This document shows positions 1 through 11,999 of a DNA stretch of 64,000 nt, one piece after another. The DNA is from Pohlia nutans (taxonomy: Eukaryota > Streptophyta > Bryopsida > Bryales > Mniaceae): NCBI GenBank assembly GCA_022496805.1, contig CM040094.1, positions 7,153,501-7,217,500 on the forward strand. Reading direction: 5' to 3'. Below the pieces are notes generated by a model, which had not been told where the DNA came from, made no database searches, and saw only the letters and a program-made list of their open reading frames with translations. A program made the position numbers and the translations under genes. Within the stretch, counting starts at the first letter, position 1. Every line of letters begins with the position of its first letter.

Positions 1-182
1 GAGAAAAGAATAAAAAGAAAGTGAAGGAGAGCAAGAGAAAGAGCTACAAAAAGCTATTACAGTAGAATAAAAGCAAGAGCTCTAAAGAGCTTCAAGAGAC
101 TATATCAAAAGAGCAAGAGGAATAGCTACAAAGAGCTATGGTGGAAAAAACTATGGTGAAAGAGCAAAAGGTGCTGATAACG

Positions 183-420
183 TGTTGAGACAGAACAAAT
201 AAAATATATAATAGTCATAGAGCTCTCTAGGGGAAGAAGAAGAAGAAGCAGAAAAAGAGACCCAACCCGAAGAAGGGTTGGCTTTATATACTCATGAGTT
301 AAAATTATAACTAAGAGTTAATAAGGTAAAAGTCATTCTTTTACCTTAATAGAAATAGAAACTTCAAATCGTTTCTAATAGTTAACTACAGGTTAACTAT
401 TTGTGACTTCTATTTTAACA
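183..420 (-). mobile_element. LTR of an LTR retrotransposon (about 238 bp)
   Basis: Read on the minus strand, the segment starts TGTT at 420 and ends AACA at 183, the usual TG...CA form of a long terminal repeat. It holds a TATA-like box near 281-290 and A/T-rich polyadenylation-like sequence before its end. The following 13 bases (182-170) would be the primer-binding site; they match the anticodon-loop region of a tRNA-Ile rather than a tRNA 3' end. The internal region runs off the left edge (1-169, purine-rich, no ORF seen). It sits in the 5' leader of a Dof-like gene copy. Copia type is likely but not proven. Confidence 0.6.
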
Positions 421-1735
421 GAAAGCACAGAGTAGGTAGGAAGGGAGAGCACAAAGTGGACTGAGTGCTTTTGAAAGATAGAGACAATCCAAAACAGTGA
501 AGCTACTGACTCAGTGACTTGATTAGGTTCACTTAGTGACTTTGCCAGAGAATGCAATTGAGAAACGAGAACCTGCTGAGCTGTAGAGACTTTTGTATCA
601 GTAGAGGTGTACTAGAAATTGGCTGCACATACGCATTCATGAAGCACAGAAAGTAGAGTAGACTGAGGGTATTGAGCAGACTGAGTGAAAATGAATTAAA
701 TGAATGAAAAGAAAATGCAAGAAGAGAGGAAGAGAGAGCTTACAAAATGTGAGTGCACGAATGAGGAAATGAGGAAAAAAATAGGCTCTATTTATAGCAT
801 GGGCCTACAAATAAGATTAATTCTTAAGATCAATGGTGGAAAATTAAAATTGAAAAATGAATGGTTGTGAACTAAGAGATCTAATGGTTGAGATTTAATA
901 CCACATAATCAATGGTAGAATCTAGAATGAGGATGAAAAAGAAATGGATGAGAGTGTAAAAGCCACATAATCAATGGTAGAATCTAGAATGGGGATGAAA
1001 AAGAAATGGATGAGAATGTAAAATCAATAATTGAAGATTAATGCCACATAATCAATGGTAAAATCTAGAACGGGGATGAAAAAGCAATGGTTGAGAATCA
1101 AGGATGAAAAGGTTGGGTAGCAAGGATGAAAAATCCATTGTTGGAATTCTCGGATGAAATAATATAAGATGAGAATGGAGATTGGAGAACCAAGAAAAAA
1201 AACTAAACCATGGCAATTAATGTGTTCTAAATTGTCATTTCAGGACTCAAGATTTTTGAGTTTACCATAAAACACAAGATGATAAAAAAGATGTTATCCA
1301 AACAATCAAAAATTGAATACATTTGTTTTTTATTTTTTTTTAATGGCTTGAAAATAATATGAATTATGTATTTATTATAATATTAAGGTATTTTTTATAT
1401 ATATTATACTTAGCAGTGGCATGAAAATAATATGAATGTAAGTATTCATTTTCACCATATATACATACTGTACCTAGCCCATCAAGGTTGGCAAAAAATA
1501 ATTACGAAACGGGATGCCCAAATTTTTAGGAAATTATTTCTTTCAAAAAAAATTATGTCCTATGATGAAATGGAAAATTGTAGAGAATACTTCCATTATT
1601 TTGGATTTTTTTGGAAACTCCAAAATACATTTTTTTGAAAATTCCAAAATACATTTTTTGAATATTATTTTCCGTAGGAGTTGCCAATTTTGATAGTGAA
1701 GTACAATATAAATTATTCTTCAAAGAGTATTTTTT
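421..1735 (-). promoter_or_regulatory. Promoter and 5' leader of a third Dof-like gene copy, cut by the LTR element
   Basis: This segment matches the minus-strand upstream region of the Dof-like gene at 21.8-22.8 kb (about 22,850-24,045) along nearly its whole length, with scattered substitutions and small indels. The TATA box TATAAATAG (minus, 788-796) is kept, as is the pyrimidine-rich leader. Homology stops at 420, where the LTR begins, roughly 80-90 bp before the expected start codon. The coding part may survive beyond the left window edge. No coding sequence of this copy is visible here. Confidence 0.75.
900..1112 (-). repeat. Three tandem upstream repeats (about 65-75 bp each)
   Basis: The phrase CCACATAATCAATGG followed by an AATCTAGAA motif and GATGAAAAAG recurs three times upstream of the TATA box of copy A. 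Two more copies lie at 23,331-23,500 upstream of the left Dof-like gene, and one at 26,100-26,205 upstream of the right gene. The changing copy number upstream of a promoter makes this a candidate cis-regulatory array. Confidence 0.65.
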
Positions 1736-2050
1736 AAAAATAAAATCAGATGTTCAGGTTCCAGTGGTCCTACATACTGTTATCTTATCATTGCTAACTT
1801 ACAGACTGCAGCTCCGGATTGAAATCATATCCTGCACGCCCTTTTCTCATTGCCCTTCTGGTCAGTTCTGCTTACTGAAGTCAACCTGGCTCATGAGCCT
1901 CAACACATGCAGTCATGCATAACCTCTGGAGTGTCTGCACAATCATCGTCATAGTACGGTAACTTCGTGCTGCCCTTCAGTTGCAGTTTTCGTTTTCGTT
2001 TTTCATTTTTAATCTTTATTTGCATTTTTGGATGATGATATTATTATTAA

Positions 2051-2274
2051 CCCCTAAACGTCCCATGGGGACAGTATATACGTTGTCGTATAATTGGGAT
2101 TTTCTATCAACAAGAAACTCTAAATTGAGATCTCAGTAGCTCGTTAGAACCGCATTGATCTAAATTTCAACTTCTCTTGTGACCTCAAACCCATTAGAGG
2201 TGCGGATTCATTCCAAATACAATCAAAATACAACGTATTCTACTAGCCACAAAGCCATGTTAGACGTTTAGGGG
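2051..2274. mobile_element. TTAA MITE, family D
   Basis: A 224-bp element with inverted termini CCCCTAAACGTC / GACGTTTAGGGG, flanked by TTAA at 2047-2050 and 2275-2278. Its interior resembles the element at 7538-7759. No coding capacity. Confidence 0.85.
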
Positions 2275-3638
2275 TTAATATTAATATTCCTTATGTAGCA
2301 CATGAAAAACTACGTCTACTATCTGATTTAGTCTGACTTGGACTAACAACGAAAGCTCAAACTAATTTTGGAATTAGAAAAAAGTTCAAATCAGAGTAAT
2401 TAGTATAACTTGTAGTAATTGTGATAATGTAGATATAGTGTGATCTAACTGAAAAAAAATAATCCAAATTAGTATGAATTTACTATGTCAAATATGAATA
2501 AAATAATTTGGAATTACTATTTTTAGTTGTTTGAAAAATAAAATATCATAATCTAAATAAAATAATATTATTTTATTGTTATTATATCCTCAGACTAATT
2601 TGGAAAATACTACTAAAATTAGCCCGAGGATTTGCAAAAGAATTCAAACTAATTGTTGGTCTAAGACTAAAATACAATAATTGGTTGAGGTGTAGTTCTT
2701 TCATTGTTGTTAAAAGAATAAAAAATAAAAAATAAAGATTCATTGTTTCCATCGTCAAACTTCTCATTACATAACATTTAGTAGCATGCACTCTTCCTCC
2801 TTTAGCTCCGAGAGTAGATGGTGTTGAATATTCCACACTAAACAAACACTTCATTAAAAGCTAAGTGAACATGTGGAGGCTCAAGATGATTAACAAAGTG
2901 CATGAAGGAAAGGTAGTAGGCATGAAGGCTATTGAATGATGTGTACTCAAGATTTACTTACTGCATTGTCCAATTATCACAAGTTAGCCCTCCATAACTA
3001 TGTATAATTGTACAGTCTATCCTCTATACAACGAGATCCCAAAATATGGCAATATTTCTTTTTTCAAGTAATACATATGTGACAAGTCATTTTTGTGACT
3101 AAACCATGTCTGCTATTGTGAAGTTAGGACTTCCCAAACATGGTATAGTCTCCCCAACTCTAAATCCCCCTCATCAATGTTAATTCAAACAATATTCACC
3201 CATGGGTCACATTTTCTGATATTTTCATTTTGGGCACCCCAGGGATTTTATTTGGCAATTGTTTTTTGCATGTCTGGGATTTACGGCCCCAATGTAGTCA
3301 AGGAGGACCCCCCTTGGGAACTTTTAAACCCCTGAAAGAAGAGGCTATTTTTAAGGTGGACCCCGACATGCACAAAACAGGGGGCAAGTTTTGCCCTCTT
3401 GCGTTAATGTCGAAGGGGGGAGGGATTTAGAGTTGGGGACACAATAGAGAAGGACATCTTTTGAGTCAGATTTTGGTTTATATGCTGCGATAATCTCCTT
3501 TTGAATTAATAATTGAAATACAAAAAATTTAAAATCCGTATACTATAATTTATGTTGTTTTGGTGAGATTTTGATACTCTTCTAATTTTCTAAAAAACAA
3601 TGAATAATATCATAGCGTACAATTTTAATACTTGTTAA

Positions 3639-4215
3639 CCCCTAAAGGACCGGGGGTGTTTTTAGCTTAGCTCTTGTTTTTTCTTGACTAGCTCTTATAA
3701 CAAGCTCAATTCTTCATTGGTGTGGGATAATTTTGACAATCGGCACCGTTGAAATCAAAGAATACTTACATAGCTTTTGTATGAAAAAAAGATCAAGAAA
3801 ATCGCACAATTTTTGAGAAAATGCCACCGTTGAGAAGATTGATGGAACTTGTTCAAGGTATTTTGTACACATGCTGAAATCGGATTGATCAAAAGTGCTC
3901 CAAAAAATCTGAAATTTTTATTGTGAGTAGAAATCATCATTTTTAAAATGTGGAAAAAATTTCAAGTGATTTGGAGGTGCAAAGAAGAAGATATGAGGGT
4001 CTGAAGTGACGCCAAGATACCCACCGTGCAACTCAAAAAAATCACCAAAAATTGCACACTTCATGAAATTTTAATCAAGAAGTACTCACGGATTCAACTC
4101 TTAAAAAGAACTAGGGTCTCTTTGTTGCTCACTTTACAATTCACGGTCCAACAACTCAAAATTTCTTACTTTCCAGTTCTAAAAGCCACGTGGTGGCCTC
4201 GTGGTCCTTTAGGGG
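3639..4215 (-). mobile_element. TTAA MITE, family B
   Basis: A 577-bp element flanked by TTAA (3635-3638, 4216-4219) with CCCCTAAAGGACC / GGTCCTTTAGGGG ends. It is the reverse orientation of near-identical-length copies at 8150-8724 and 58531-59110. A GCCACGTGGTGGC palindromic motif lies just inside one end. ORFs inside are chance frames. Confidence 0.88.
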
Positions 4216-4658
4216 TTAAACTTGCAATTGCAACAAAACACTCCATTTTAGGAAATTTTCATATTTTCAGACAGCTTCATTTTGCTTGTAAAGTTTAAAT
4301 GCAACAAAAATCATTTCAAAGATCAAAATTGAGTTGCAGGTGCATGAAGAAAAAAAATGTTCAAATACGATACTAACCTCCAAATTCTTGGAGCTTTTGC
4401 ATGTAACCTAAGTGTACTATAAAATGTAGCTATTCAAAGATTTTTCTTAACTTCAAAGAATAAAAATAAGACGTGGTGATTAGAGGACGTCTATGTGATC
4501 AAGTTTTGAGAATATAATTGAATGAATATGTGTATGTGTGACACCAAGAGTACATATCTCCATTAGGAAGGAGACTCCTTGTTACCTCCTAACATGATCT
4601 AAACCAAAGGGGCTCATAACGTACGACTTAAAATTGAAGGGAATTCTAAGTCACGTAA

Positions 4659-4893
4659 CCCCTAAAAGATTAAGGATTCAAGGATTAAAAATGAAAAATT
4701 CAATCAATCATGTCGAGAAAAATACAATTAATAGGGGACTTGATTTTTAATCACCATAATCAATGAAGGACATCGCATGTGTTGGTCAAAAAACAAATGT
4801 ATTTGAACAAACGAATTCTACACAAAACCTATTCAAAATTGTTATTAAAAAAATTAAAGGAGGTTCAATTCATACTTCTTGATCCTTTCGGAG
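4659..4893 (+). mobile_element. Degenerate TTAA MITE, family A
   Basis: Starts CCCCTAAAAGATTAAGGATTC and ends ATCCTTTCGGAG, with eroded target sites (GTAA and TTAT). The interior matches family A (CAATCAATCATGT, GGACATCGCATGTGTTGGTCAA). An old copy. Confidence 0.7.
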
Positions 4894-5158
4894 TTATTAT
4901 TTTTACTAATAGAAATCAAGACTACATAGACTAGAGAAAAGACTGGCAACGGAAGATTTCACATGACGAAATAGGCACTAGTAGAAATCTTATCCAATGA
5001 GACTTGTCTTTAACGAGTAAATGCCTCTCTTCAGTGACTCAAAATTGATTCTGAGTCATTACTAGTGAGACCAAATGCTTGTGAGATTTCTACGAGTGAG
5101 ACCAAATGTGGGTCGTTTTTAGCACACTTCTCTAGTTTATATGGCTGACATTTCTAAC

Positions 5159-5352
5159 TACACCGAAATCACCAAATATTGTAGGTGGTTGACTATCGCA
5201 GTTACATTCATCCATTTGGAGAAGTTCTCATCCAATCTGAACAGTTTCGCATCAAAATTGAATGAATTTTACCAGAGTATTTTGAAAATTTAAATTCCTA
5301 GTAAACCCTCTAGAAAATACCATGGGTCACAGTATGTGGTGGTTTCAGTGTA
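5159..5352. mobile_element. TIR MITE, CACCGAAATCACCA family
   Basis: About 194 bp with inverted termini TACACCGAAATCACCA / TGGTGGTTTCAGTGTA. A second copy with the same ends and similar interior is at 20,464-20,653. This is a family separate from the TTAA elements; target duplication is unclear (possibly TA). Confidence 0.7.
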
Positions 5353-6029
5353 GAGCTTATGCCTCATTTTCTAACCAAGTATCAACGTATTGAACGTTGG
5401 AATAAAACTGTCAGGTACACGAATACAAAATAGAAAAGAATTTTATAATCAACGTCAATATACTTACTAGTAATTTTTCATCAGTATGCCAAACATATTC
5501 TCCTCCACAATGTTTTAGAAGACACATGTAAGTTTTGATCGGTATCTAGTAAGTGCGGTCCTTTATGGGTGAATTAAAAAATGGTCAGATGAATTCCATA
5601 ATTTACTCCACCATTCAATCGGGCTGTCTCCAATACCAAGTAATTCAAACTAGAAGATTTTCATTTATGTGGGTGATAATTAATCAAACATGGTGTGTTG
5701 GGAAAGCTCTGGGCTGAGGTCAATTAAACTTCATTGCTGATTGATTTCGGGACAAAAACGTGAAGCCAAATTCCAAATTGTGGCCAGCCATTTGCATGGA
5801 AGAAAGGCCATTACACAGGTTTTAATGATTTCTCGTAATAAACTCAAGTGTCCATGATTTATGTATGTTGTCCTTCGCGGCTCCTTCATTCATTCAATAT
5901 GATTTGGCAATTGAATCCAGATTCTTCTTATGACTCGTGGCACCAAAGAAGTAATGGAATAACTGAGAAAGTAATTTTTGGAAGAATATGGTTTGAATCA
6001 ATGAAGAGTGCATTTGTTTATGCCTCTAA
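5353..6029. other. Gene-free stretch
   Basis: AT-rich sequence with only short chance ORFs. I recognise no gene, RNA or complete element here. Confidence 0.5.
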
Positions 6030-6936
6030 CCCTTGAACGTTAAAGCAAGCCCTATAAGCTTATTTATGAGAGAATAATGGAGAAGAAAGTGGAGTTTCTC
6101 AACCAAATTTGAAATGAATTGGTGCTTTGAAAAGGTGATGAAAAAACAAGGATAAATTTAGCAAATATGCCTAAATTAAACAATTTTAGAACAATCCACA
6201 ATCAAATGAAAGAATCGAGAGAAGGGGGGAGCTATAATCAAGCAATAGTTGTGGAGAGAGTCAAAACATTTGTATAAATGAAAAAATTGCAAAAATGTTG
6301 GCCAACAACGCCTGTTGGCTATCGCAGAAGACAAACTGGCCATTTTTATTTTATTTTGATTTTCTTCAGGCTGCTGTAAACGTTTGGAAACACTCCTCGA
6401 CTTGTCCTCCAAAGACCCTTTAGGATTAACGTCCCCATTCAACATTGATTTTGAAGATGTGTTATAAAATGTTTGATGAATAACAAGAATGGAGTTGATG
6501 TACAAAGCTAAATCGTGAATGGCCAATACACGTGAAGATCACATATGTATAGTTGGATTTATCAATTCTTTTAAAATAACAAATTGAAATTAAAATTTCA
6601 GACTTTTTTTTTTTTTTTTGATTGTGTAATGAATTTGGAATAACATGCACTACGAGATGGTATGATTTCCATTACTTGATTCTACTTATTTTGGAAGATA
6701 ATTTTTAAGATCTCACTTTTCTTGAACTAAGATTGAAACTTGACGAAAATCTATTTGTCATTTAAAAAAATTCACAATGTCTTACTTTTAAGGCCCATAT
6801 GGTACAAATAATAGTCAACTAGCACAAGCACCCGCCAAGAGAAATTTGGATGGATGAAAAATGTGATTTTATGTAATCAAAAGAAAGTGCATCAGTTGTT
6901 CATTGTCCAAGATCTTGATGCTAGTGCGTCAAAGGG
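6030..6936. mobile_element. TTAA MITE-like element, family I (about 907 bp)
   Basis: Begins CTAA-CCCTTGAACGTTAAAGC and ends GTGCGTCAAAGGG-TTAA (6937-6940). The middle (about 6460-6720) matches, inverted, 35,350-35,660, and the left end matches a fragment at 58,455-58,490. It directly abuts the next element, sharing one TTAA. Confidence 0.6.
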
Positions 6937-6940
6937 TTAA

Positions 6941-7164
6941 TCCTTAAATGGCCCTTGGGGTCCCTCTCTACAACCTTTATTTAGCCTCATAATTGCTTAG
7001 CTGTGGTTTAGTATACGAATTGTGATATATTGTTTGATACATATTATCACAATTATAAATTTTGCTTTGTACTCAAAAGTGTTTGATCATTGTCGTGTTG
7101 ATTAAACACCATTAAATACAGAATATACTATACGGCCGAAAAGGGCTTCCAGGCCGTTCAAGGG
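6941..7164 (+). mobile_element. TTAA MITE, family E
   Basis: 224 bp between TTAA 6937-6940 and 7165-7168. The interior closely matches 19,385-19,600 (same GGGGTCCCTCTCTACAAC phrase) and, inverted, 10,967-11,182. Confidence 0.82.
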
Positions 7165-7537
7165 TTAAATCCCACACCAAGGTGTAGCAGACAACGACAT
7201 GAGCATTTTGGGCACATTTTTAGAATTTAATGTACGGTTTTAGCTTATTGCACCAAATTTAAAGCGTGTGTAATAGAATTTTCATTTTTGTTTGCTTTTC
7301 AAAATGGAATAAATTAAAATTGTTGTAACAAAAAAAATAGTATTTTTCTTACTTTAACTAGAAAATTAAGTTAAAACCACCATATTTCACATTCTTTTTT
7401 AGTATCTTGAAACTAAGGGTAGGACACTTCTAAATGTTTTAAGAATAGCGTGCATTAATTTTTTTTATCCCTATGTTGTGTATTACAAAATCATTAAAAT
7501 GACATGAATTTGTTACTATGATTTAAAAAACCATTAA

Positions 7538-7759
7538 CCCTTGAAGGATTTAGGGAATGGTAGATACGTTGCCGTATTCTTAACATTTGTTATGAGTAGA
7601 AAGTTCCAAATTGAGATCCCAATAGCTTTTAAGACCATGTAGACATGAATTTTAACTTTACTTTTGATACAATACTCATAGTATGTGTAGAACCATTCCA
7701 AATACAATGAAATACGGTCGTGTACATTGGCCGGAATGGCCAATCTGGACCTTTAAGGG
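7538..7759 (+). mobile_element. TTAA MITE, family D
   Basis: 222 bp flanked by TTAA (7534-7537, 7760-7763) with ends CCCTTGAAGG / CCTTTAAGGG. The interior shares several blocks with 2051-2274. Confidence 0.82.
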
Positions 7760-8149
7760 TTAAATTTGTGTTTTGTGAATTTTTGAGAATTTTATTCTTC
7801 AGCATGAGTTTTTAGTAATTTTTGTCACTGAGTTTTTTGTCATTGAGTTTTTTGTCATTCTAGTTTAAAAGACAGGAGATTTTGTAAAAAATAAAAATTA
7901 ACAAATGTGGTGATGTTTTTATTTTCAATTTGTGATAAAAAAATAATATAAACTAGAAGTGAAAAAAAATGACAAATATTTAACAAATATTTAACAAATA
8001 TTTATATGTTTCTTACTTATTACTAAATTTTATTTTAAAACATGTAGTTTTGATATTGAAGCATAGAGTGTCCCACCCTTGCTTGAAACAACCTTTAATA
8101 TAGTTGTGAAAGTTACAAATTATCCATGGCATCCCCCTTAGGTATTTAA

Positions 8150-8724
8150 CCCCTAAAGGACCACGAAGCCACCACGTGGCTTCTGGAATTAAAAAATGAG
8201 AAATTTGGAGTTGTTGGTTCGTGAATTGTAAGGTGAGCAACAAAGAGACCCTGGTTCTTTTTGAGAGTTGAATCCGTGGGTACTTCTTGATCAAAAGTTC
8301 ATGGAGTGCGATTTTTTGTGATTTTTTTGAGCTGCAAGGAGGTTATTTGGACGTCACTTGAGACCCTCATATCTTCCTCTTCACAAATCCAAATTAGGTG
8401 AATTTTTTTTGCACGTGTTCAAAATGATGATCATTATGCATGGTAGAAATTTCAGAATTTTTGGAGCACTTTTGAACAATCGAACTTCAGCATGTGTATA
8501 CAATACCTCGAACGAGTTTCATCAATCTTCTCAACCGTGGCATATTCTCAAAAGTTGTGCGATTTTGTTGATCTTTTCTTCACACAAAAGCTATGTAAGT
8601 CTTTTTTAATTTCCATGGTGCCGATTGTCAAAATTAACCACACCAATGAGGAATTGAGCTTGTTAAAAGAGCTAGTCAAGAAAACAAGAGCTAAGCTAAA
8701 AAAAAACCCCCCATCCTTTAGAGG
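8150..8724 (+). mobile_element. TTAA MITE, family B
   Basis: 575 bp flanked by TTAA (8146-8149, 8725-8728), ends CCCCTAAAGGACC / CCTTTAGAGG. Same family as 3639-4215 and 58531-59110; the internal frames line up with theirs but show no protein family. Confidence 0.88.
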
Positions 8725-8886
8725 TTAAACTAATAGGAGGGTCTACTAGGTTCTACAAAGGCCACCTAGCGGACATATTAAGTCTTCTCATTTAATTTTT
8801 TAAAATATAAAATGATATATGATACTAAATTTTGAGTCATTCAGAGTTTTTATTTAAGTTGCATTGGTGAAATTTTCTTTCTTTAA

Positions 8887-9457
8887 CCCCTAACTGCCCA
8901 ACAATGCATATTTTGCATGATGTATACAAGAAAACCTTGTTTTCTCATCCGTCGTGCACTTTTTGCAATGTGAAATTTTTACTAAATTTTCTATGAAAAG
9001 TTAGCTTCATGCACGTGTGATCCGATTAGAAAGCTGGTGATTTGTGAAACTCTTATGCCTCGTTTCATATTGCAGTGTTTCACAAATAAAACTCAAAGAT
9101 TTAAGTCTAAAAGTATTCTTGGAAAAGTCAACTCATAATATTAAGCAACAAAAAAATCTCCAAAAGTCACTACACTTAGAGTATTGCATTTAAACTCATC
9201 ATAATAAATTTCATCCACAAACCATCAATATTTTTTTCGTAATCAAATTACAAAATAGTTTTGAATTTTAAGTTTCAAATTTTATAAAAGAAAATATTGG
9301 TGATAGCAATCGTAGATCTAATTGTATGGATATAATTTAAAATTCAAAATGTACAACTTTTATGCTTACATCAAGTTCAAAATATCTCTCTTAGTTGCAT
9401 TTTGTAATGCATCTTTGTAAAATTGCCCAATTTGGATAGGGTGAGGGCGTTCAAGGA
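8887..9457 (-). mobile_element. TTAA MITE, family C
   Basis: Begins TTAA-CCCCTAACTGCCC at 8883 and decays near 9457. The interior is the reverse of 10,388-10,962 and resembles 18,063-18,623. The right terminus and target site have eroded. Confidence 0.75.
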
Positions 9458-9569
9458 TTATTTGGAAAAAAATGTTTAATTTTGTCAAAAGAAAAATTCA
9501 AAGAGCCAGAAGTTTTGTTGAAAAATGCAAACATCGCCATGTTCTAATTTTGAGATTTTAAAATAAAAT

Positions 9570-10331
9570 AAAATATGAGGTGGCTTGAGAGATATTCATT
9601 GTATAAAATGAGAGGATACGTATTGGGCATAAATACAGGCTCTGACGTGCCCCTGCAATGCCTGCATGTGCAAACCTTGACGAGGACGACGTCCTTGTGT
9701 CACCTGCGTTCTCCGGTAGGTCAACTACCCTCTCTGTTGCATCCCCATCCGCATTGGATAATTGGGGTGGCAGGTACGTTGTGGCAATTAGAATAAATCA
9801 AAGAATGGGCTTCTCAAGAGCATTTCCACCTTCTCAAGTGCATTTCCACCCTTGTATTACAATGCACTTGCTTGTATCACCTATCCCTTTCTATGTGTCT
9901 TTTGTACATCATTGTGGGTTGGACAAAGAGACTGTGGACTACATACAGATTCATGAGCGAGTTGGATACAAAAATTCTCATAAAATTCTCCGAAGCAAAG
10001 CAATTGTTCATTTTTTGAAAAGTATATTTGGGGACAAAGATGCTACCAATGCACGCCATCTTTTCAATTTTTGGATATGTTTTGCATTTTGTATGGCCTA
10101 GCAAAGTTTGTGTACGCAACCTAAGCATTGAGAATTGCCAGTGAATCCATGTATGGTTATTTTTAGTAATTAGAAGAAAGTACAAAAATCACCAAAAATT
10201 TTAGACACATGAATCAAGTTCACTGCTACGCTTACAAAAAAACCAAAGTGAAATTCAAAATTTTCATTGTGCTTTCACTGTGAGGTATACAAATTGCCCA
10301 GTTGTAGAAATACACTAGAAACCTTTAGGGG
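9570..10331 (+). other. Less AT-rich segment ending in a TTAA-family terminus
   Basis: This stretch has more balanced base composition and a TATA-like motif at 9630-9636. It contains an open frame at 9658-10101 of 147 codons that matches no family I know. It ends in ACCTTTAGGGG-TTAA (TTAA at 10,332-10,335), a terminus of the window's MITE superfamily, but I could not find the matching left end. It may be a longer TTAA element carrying captured or unrelated sequence. Coding status is doubtful. Confidence 0.3.
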
Positions 10332-10387
10332 TTAACTCTGGTGAGGGACAACACTCTTCTACCGGTTATGCGACATTTAATCTTTAA

Positions 10388-10962
10388 CTCCTAATTACCT
10401 CAAACTCTCTCCAAATTTGGCAGTTTTGCATAGATGCAATATAAAATACAACTAAGAGGGATATTTTGAACTTAATGTATGAATAAAAGTTGTACATCAT
10501 GGATTTTAGATTCAATACATACAATTAGATCTATGGTTTCTATTTCCGATATTTTTGTATAAAATTTGAAACGTTAATTTTTTTTTGTAATTTGATTACA
10601 AATAAGATATTGACAATGTGTGAATGAAATTTGTTGCGATTGGTTGAAATGTAATATTTTAAGTGTAGTGATTTTTAGAGATTTTTTGGTTGCTTAATTT
10701 TATGAGTTTTGACTTCTTCGAGAGCACTTCTGATTCGATTCAAACTAAGATCTTCAATTTTTTTGGGTGAATCATTGCAATATGAAATGAGGCAGGAATT
10801 TTTTTCAAATCATCCTTTATGTGATCGGTTCACACATGCATGAAGTTAACTTCCCATAAAATCTATAATAAAAAATCTGCACTGTAAAAAGTCACGATGG
10901 ATGAGAAAACATAGATGGAACTTGTACATCGTTCAAAAAATGAACATTGAGGCAGTTAAGGG
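10388..10962 (+). mobile_element. TTAA MITE, family C
   Basis: 575 bp between TTAA 10,384-10,387 and 10,963-10,966. Same family as 8887-9457, 18,063-18,623 and, more distantly, 34,764-35,343. It abuts the next element through a single shared TTAA. Confidence 0.82.
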
Positions 10963-10966
10963 TTAA

Positions 10967-11182
10967 AGAGTCCAAAAGTCCTTTGCGGTCATATAGTACT
11001 TTTTGTATTTGGTGGTATTTGATCAAACTAACAATGACCAAACACTTTTTATTACAAAGTAACATTAACAACTATGATAATATGAATGTAACAATATATC
11101 ACAATTCATATATGAAACTTCAATTGAAAAATTATAAGGTTGAATACATGTTGTAAAAAGGGATACAAGGGCCTTTTAAGGG
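10967..11182 (-). mobile_element. TTAA MITE, family E
   Basis: 216 bp between TTAA 10,963-10,966 and 11,183-11,186. Inverted relative to 6941-7164; the left terminal CCC has been lost. Confidence 0.75.
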
Positions 11183-11334
11183 TTAATCAAGACTATCCAA
11201 TTTCAGTTTTCTCATCGATCTAGTGGTCCAAATGAATAACTTTGGTTATGAATTCTAACCATTTGTGACACATCTGCTCAAAAAAGCTGTAGGGTAGGTT
11301 ATGAAGAGAAGCTCGCCTAACCAACAACTTATGG

Positions 11335-11540
11335 TTACTTTTATTGGTTACTGGTCACTAAAGTTTTTATTCTCGGCAGAGGAGAATAGTTTTGTTTCAA
11401 TGGCCCTTTGTTCGGTGGGCACTTGAGTGGGCAGTGGGTTATTGACATTATGCATAGACACTTTGTTCACGCTGGCCTTGAAAAAAAAAAAAAAAAAAAA
11501 AAAAACTGGAGTTTCTATCTATCTATCTAGAGAAGCTCTT
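11335..11540 (+). repeat. Dispersed retroposon-like repeat ending in TCTA microsatellite
   Basis: Matches 62,347-62,515 in order, including the GGTGGGCACT and CAGACACTTT-type phrases and a GGAGTTT plus (TCTA)n tail. A poly-A run (about 11,481-11,505) interrupts this copy. The layout suggests a SINE or similar retroposon; I cannot identify A and B boxes with confidence. Confidence 0.45.
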
Positions 11541-11969
11541 GAGGCCTGTGAGACGAAACAATTTTGTACAAATTTCAAAGTTAGTACGCACCTAAGCTTA
11601 TGCCAGTCTTTCTCAAGCTTTCACCTACTTAGAGTGTTCAGTCTAGTGTGACTACTGCACCGTCTGCTAGAGTGCTACACTAAATAGGTAGATTAGTGTT
11701 AGATAATTATAAGATTTGAAAATATTATAGATTTTTACTCTCGACAAAAAAATTTACCAAAGATATTGATTCCAATACTATTGAAAGTTCCCCATCTTGA
11801 CCAATATAGAGGGTAAAAAAATTGGTCAACAGTAAAAACTTACAACATGTTTATGTAAATTAGTGTATCTAACACTAATCTATCTATTTTGTGTAGTCCA
11901 CTTCCTTATGAATTGCATGGCAATGTCGTGGCCACTTTACTTGCTTTTGCAACGCACATGGATATTTTC

Positions 11970-11999
11970 CTTGAAAGAACCAAGGATTCATGGTTTTAA
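11970..11999 (+). mobile_element. Left part of a family A MITE split by nested insertions
   Basis: Carries the family A left end (ACCAAGGATTCATGG) up to TTAA at 11,996-11,999, after which two other elements follow. The host element resumes at 13,126. In other family A copies the same point reads as one continuous TTAA, so this is a natural empty-site comparison. Confidence 0.8.

Noticed and set aside
3755..3940. Similar ORFs in the family B elements (3.7, 8.4, 58.8 kb) as a conserved small protein
   Set aside because: They lie inside homologous MITE interiors in relative frames, vary at their ends, and have no transposase features.
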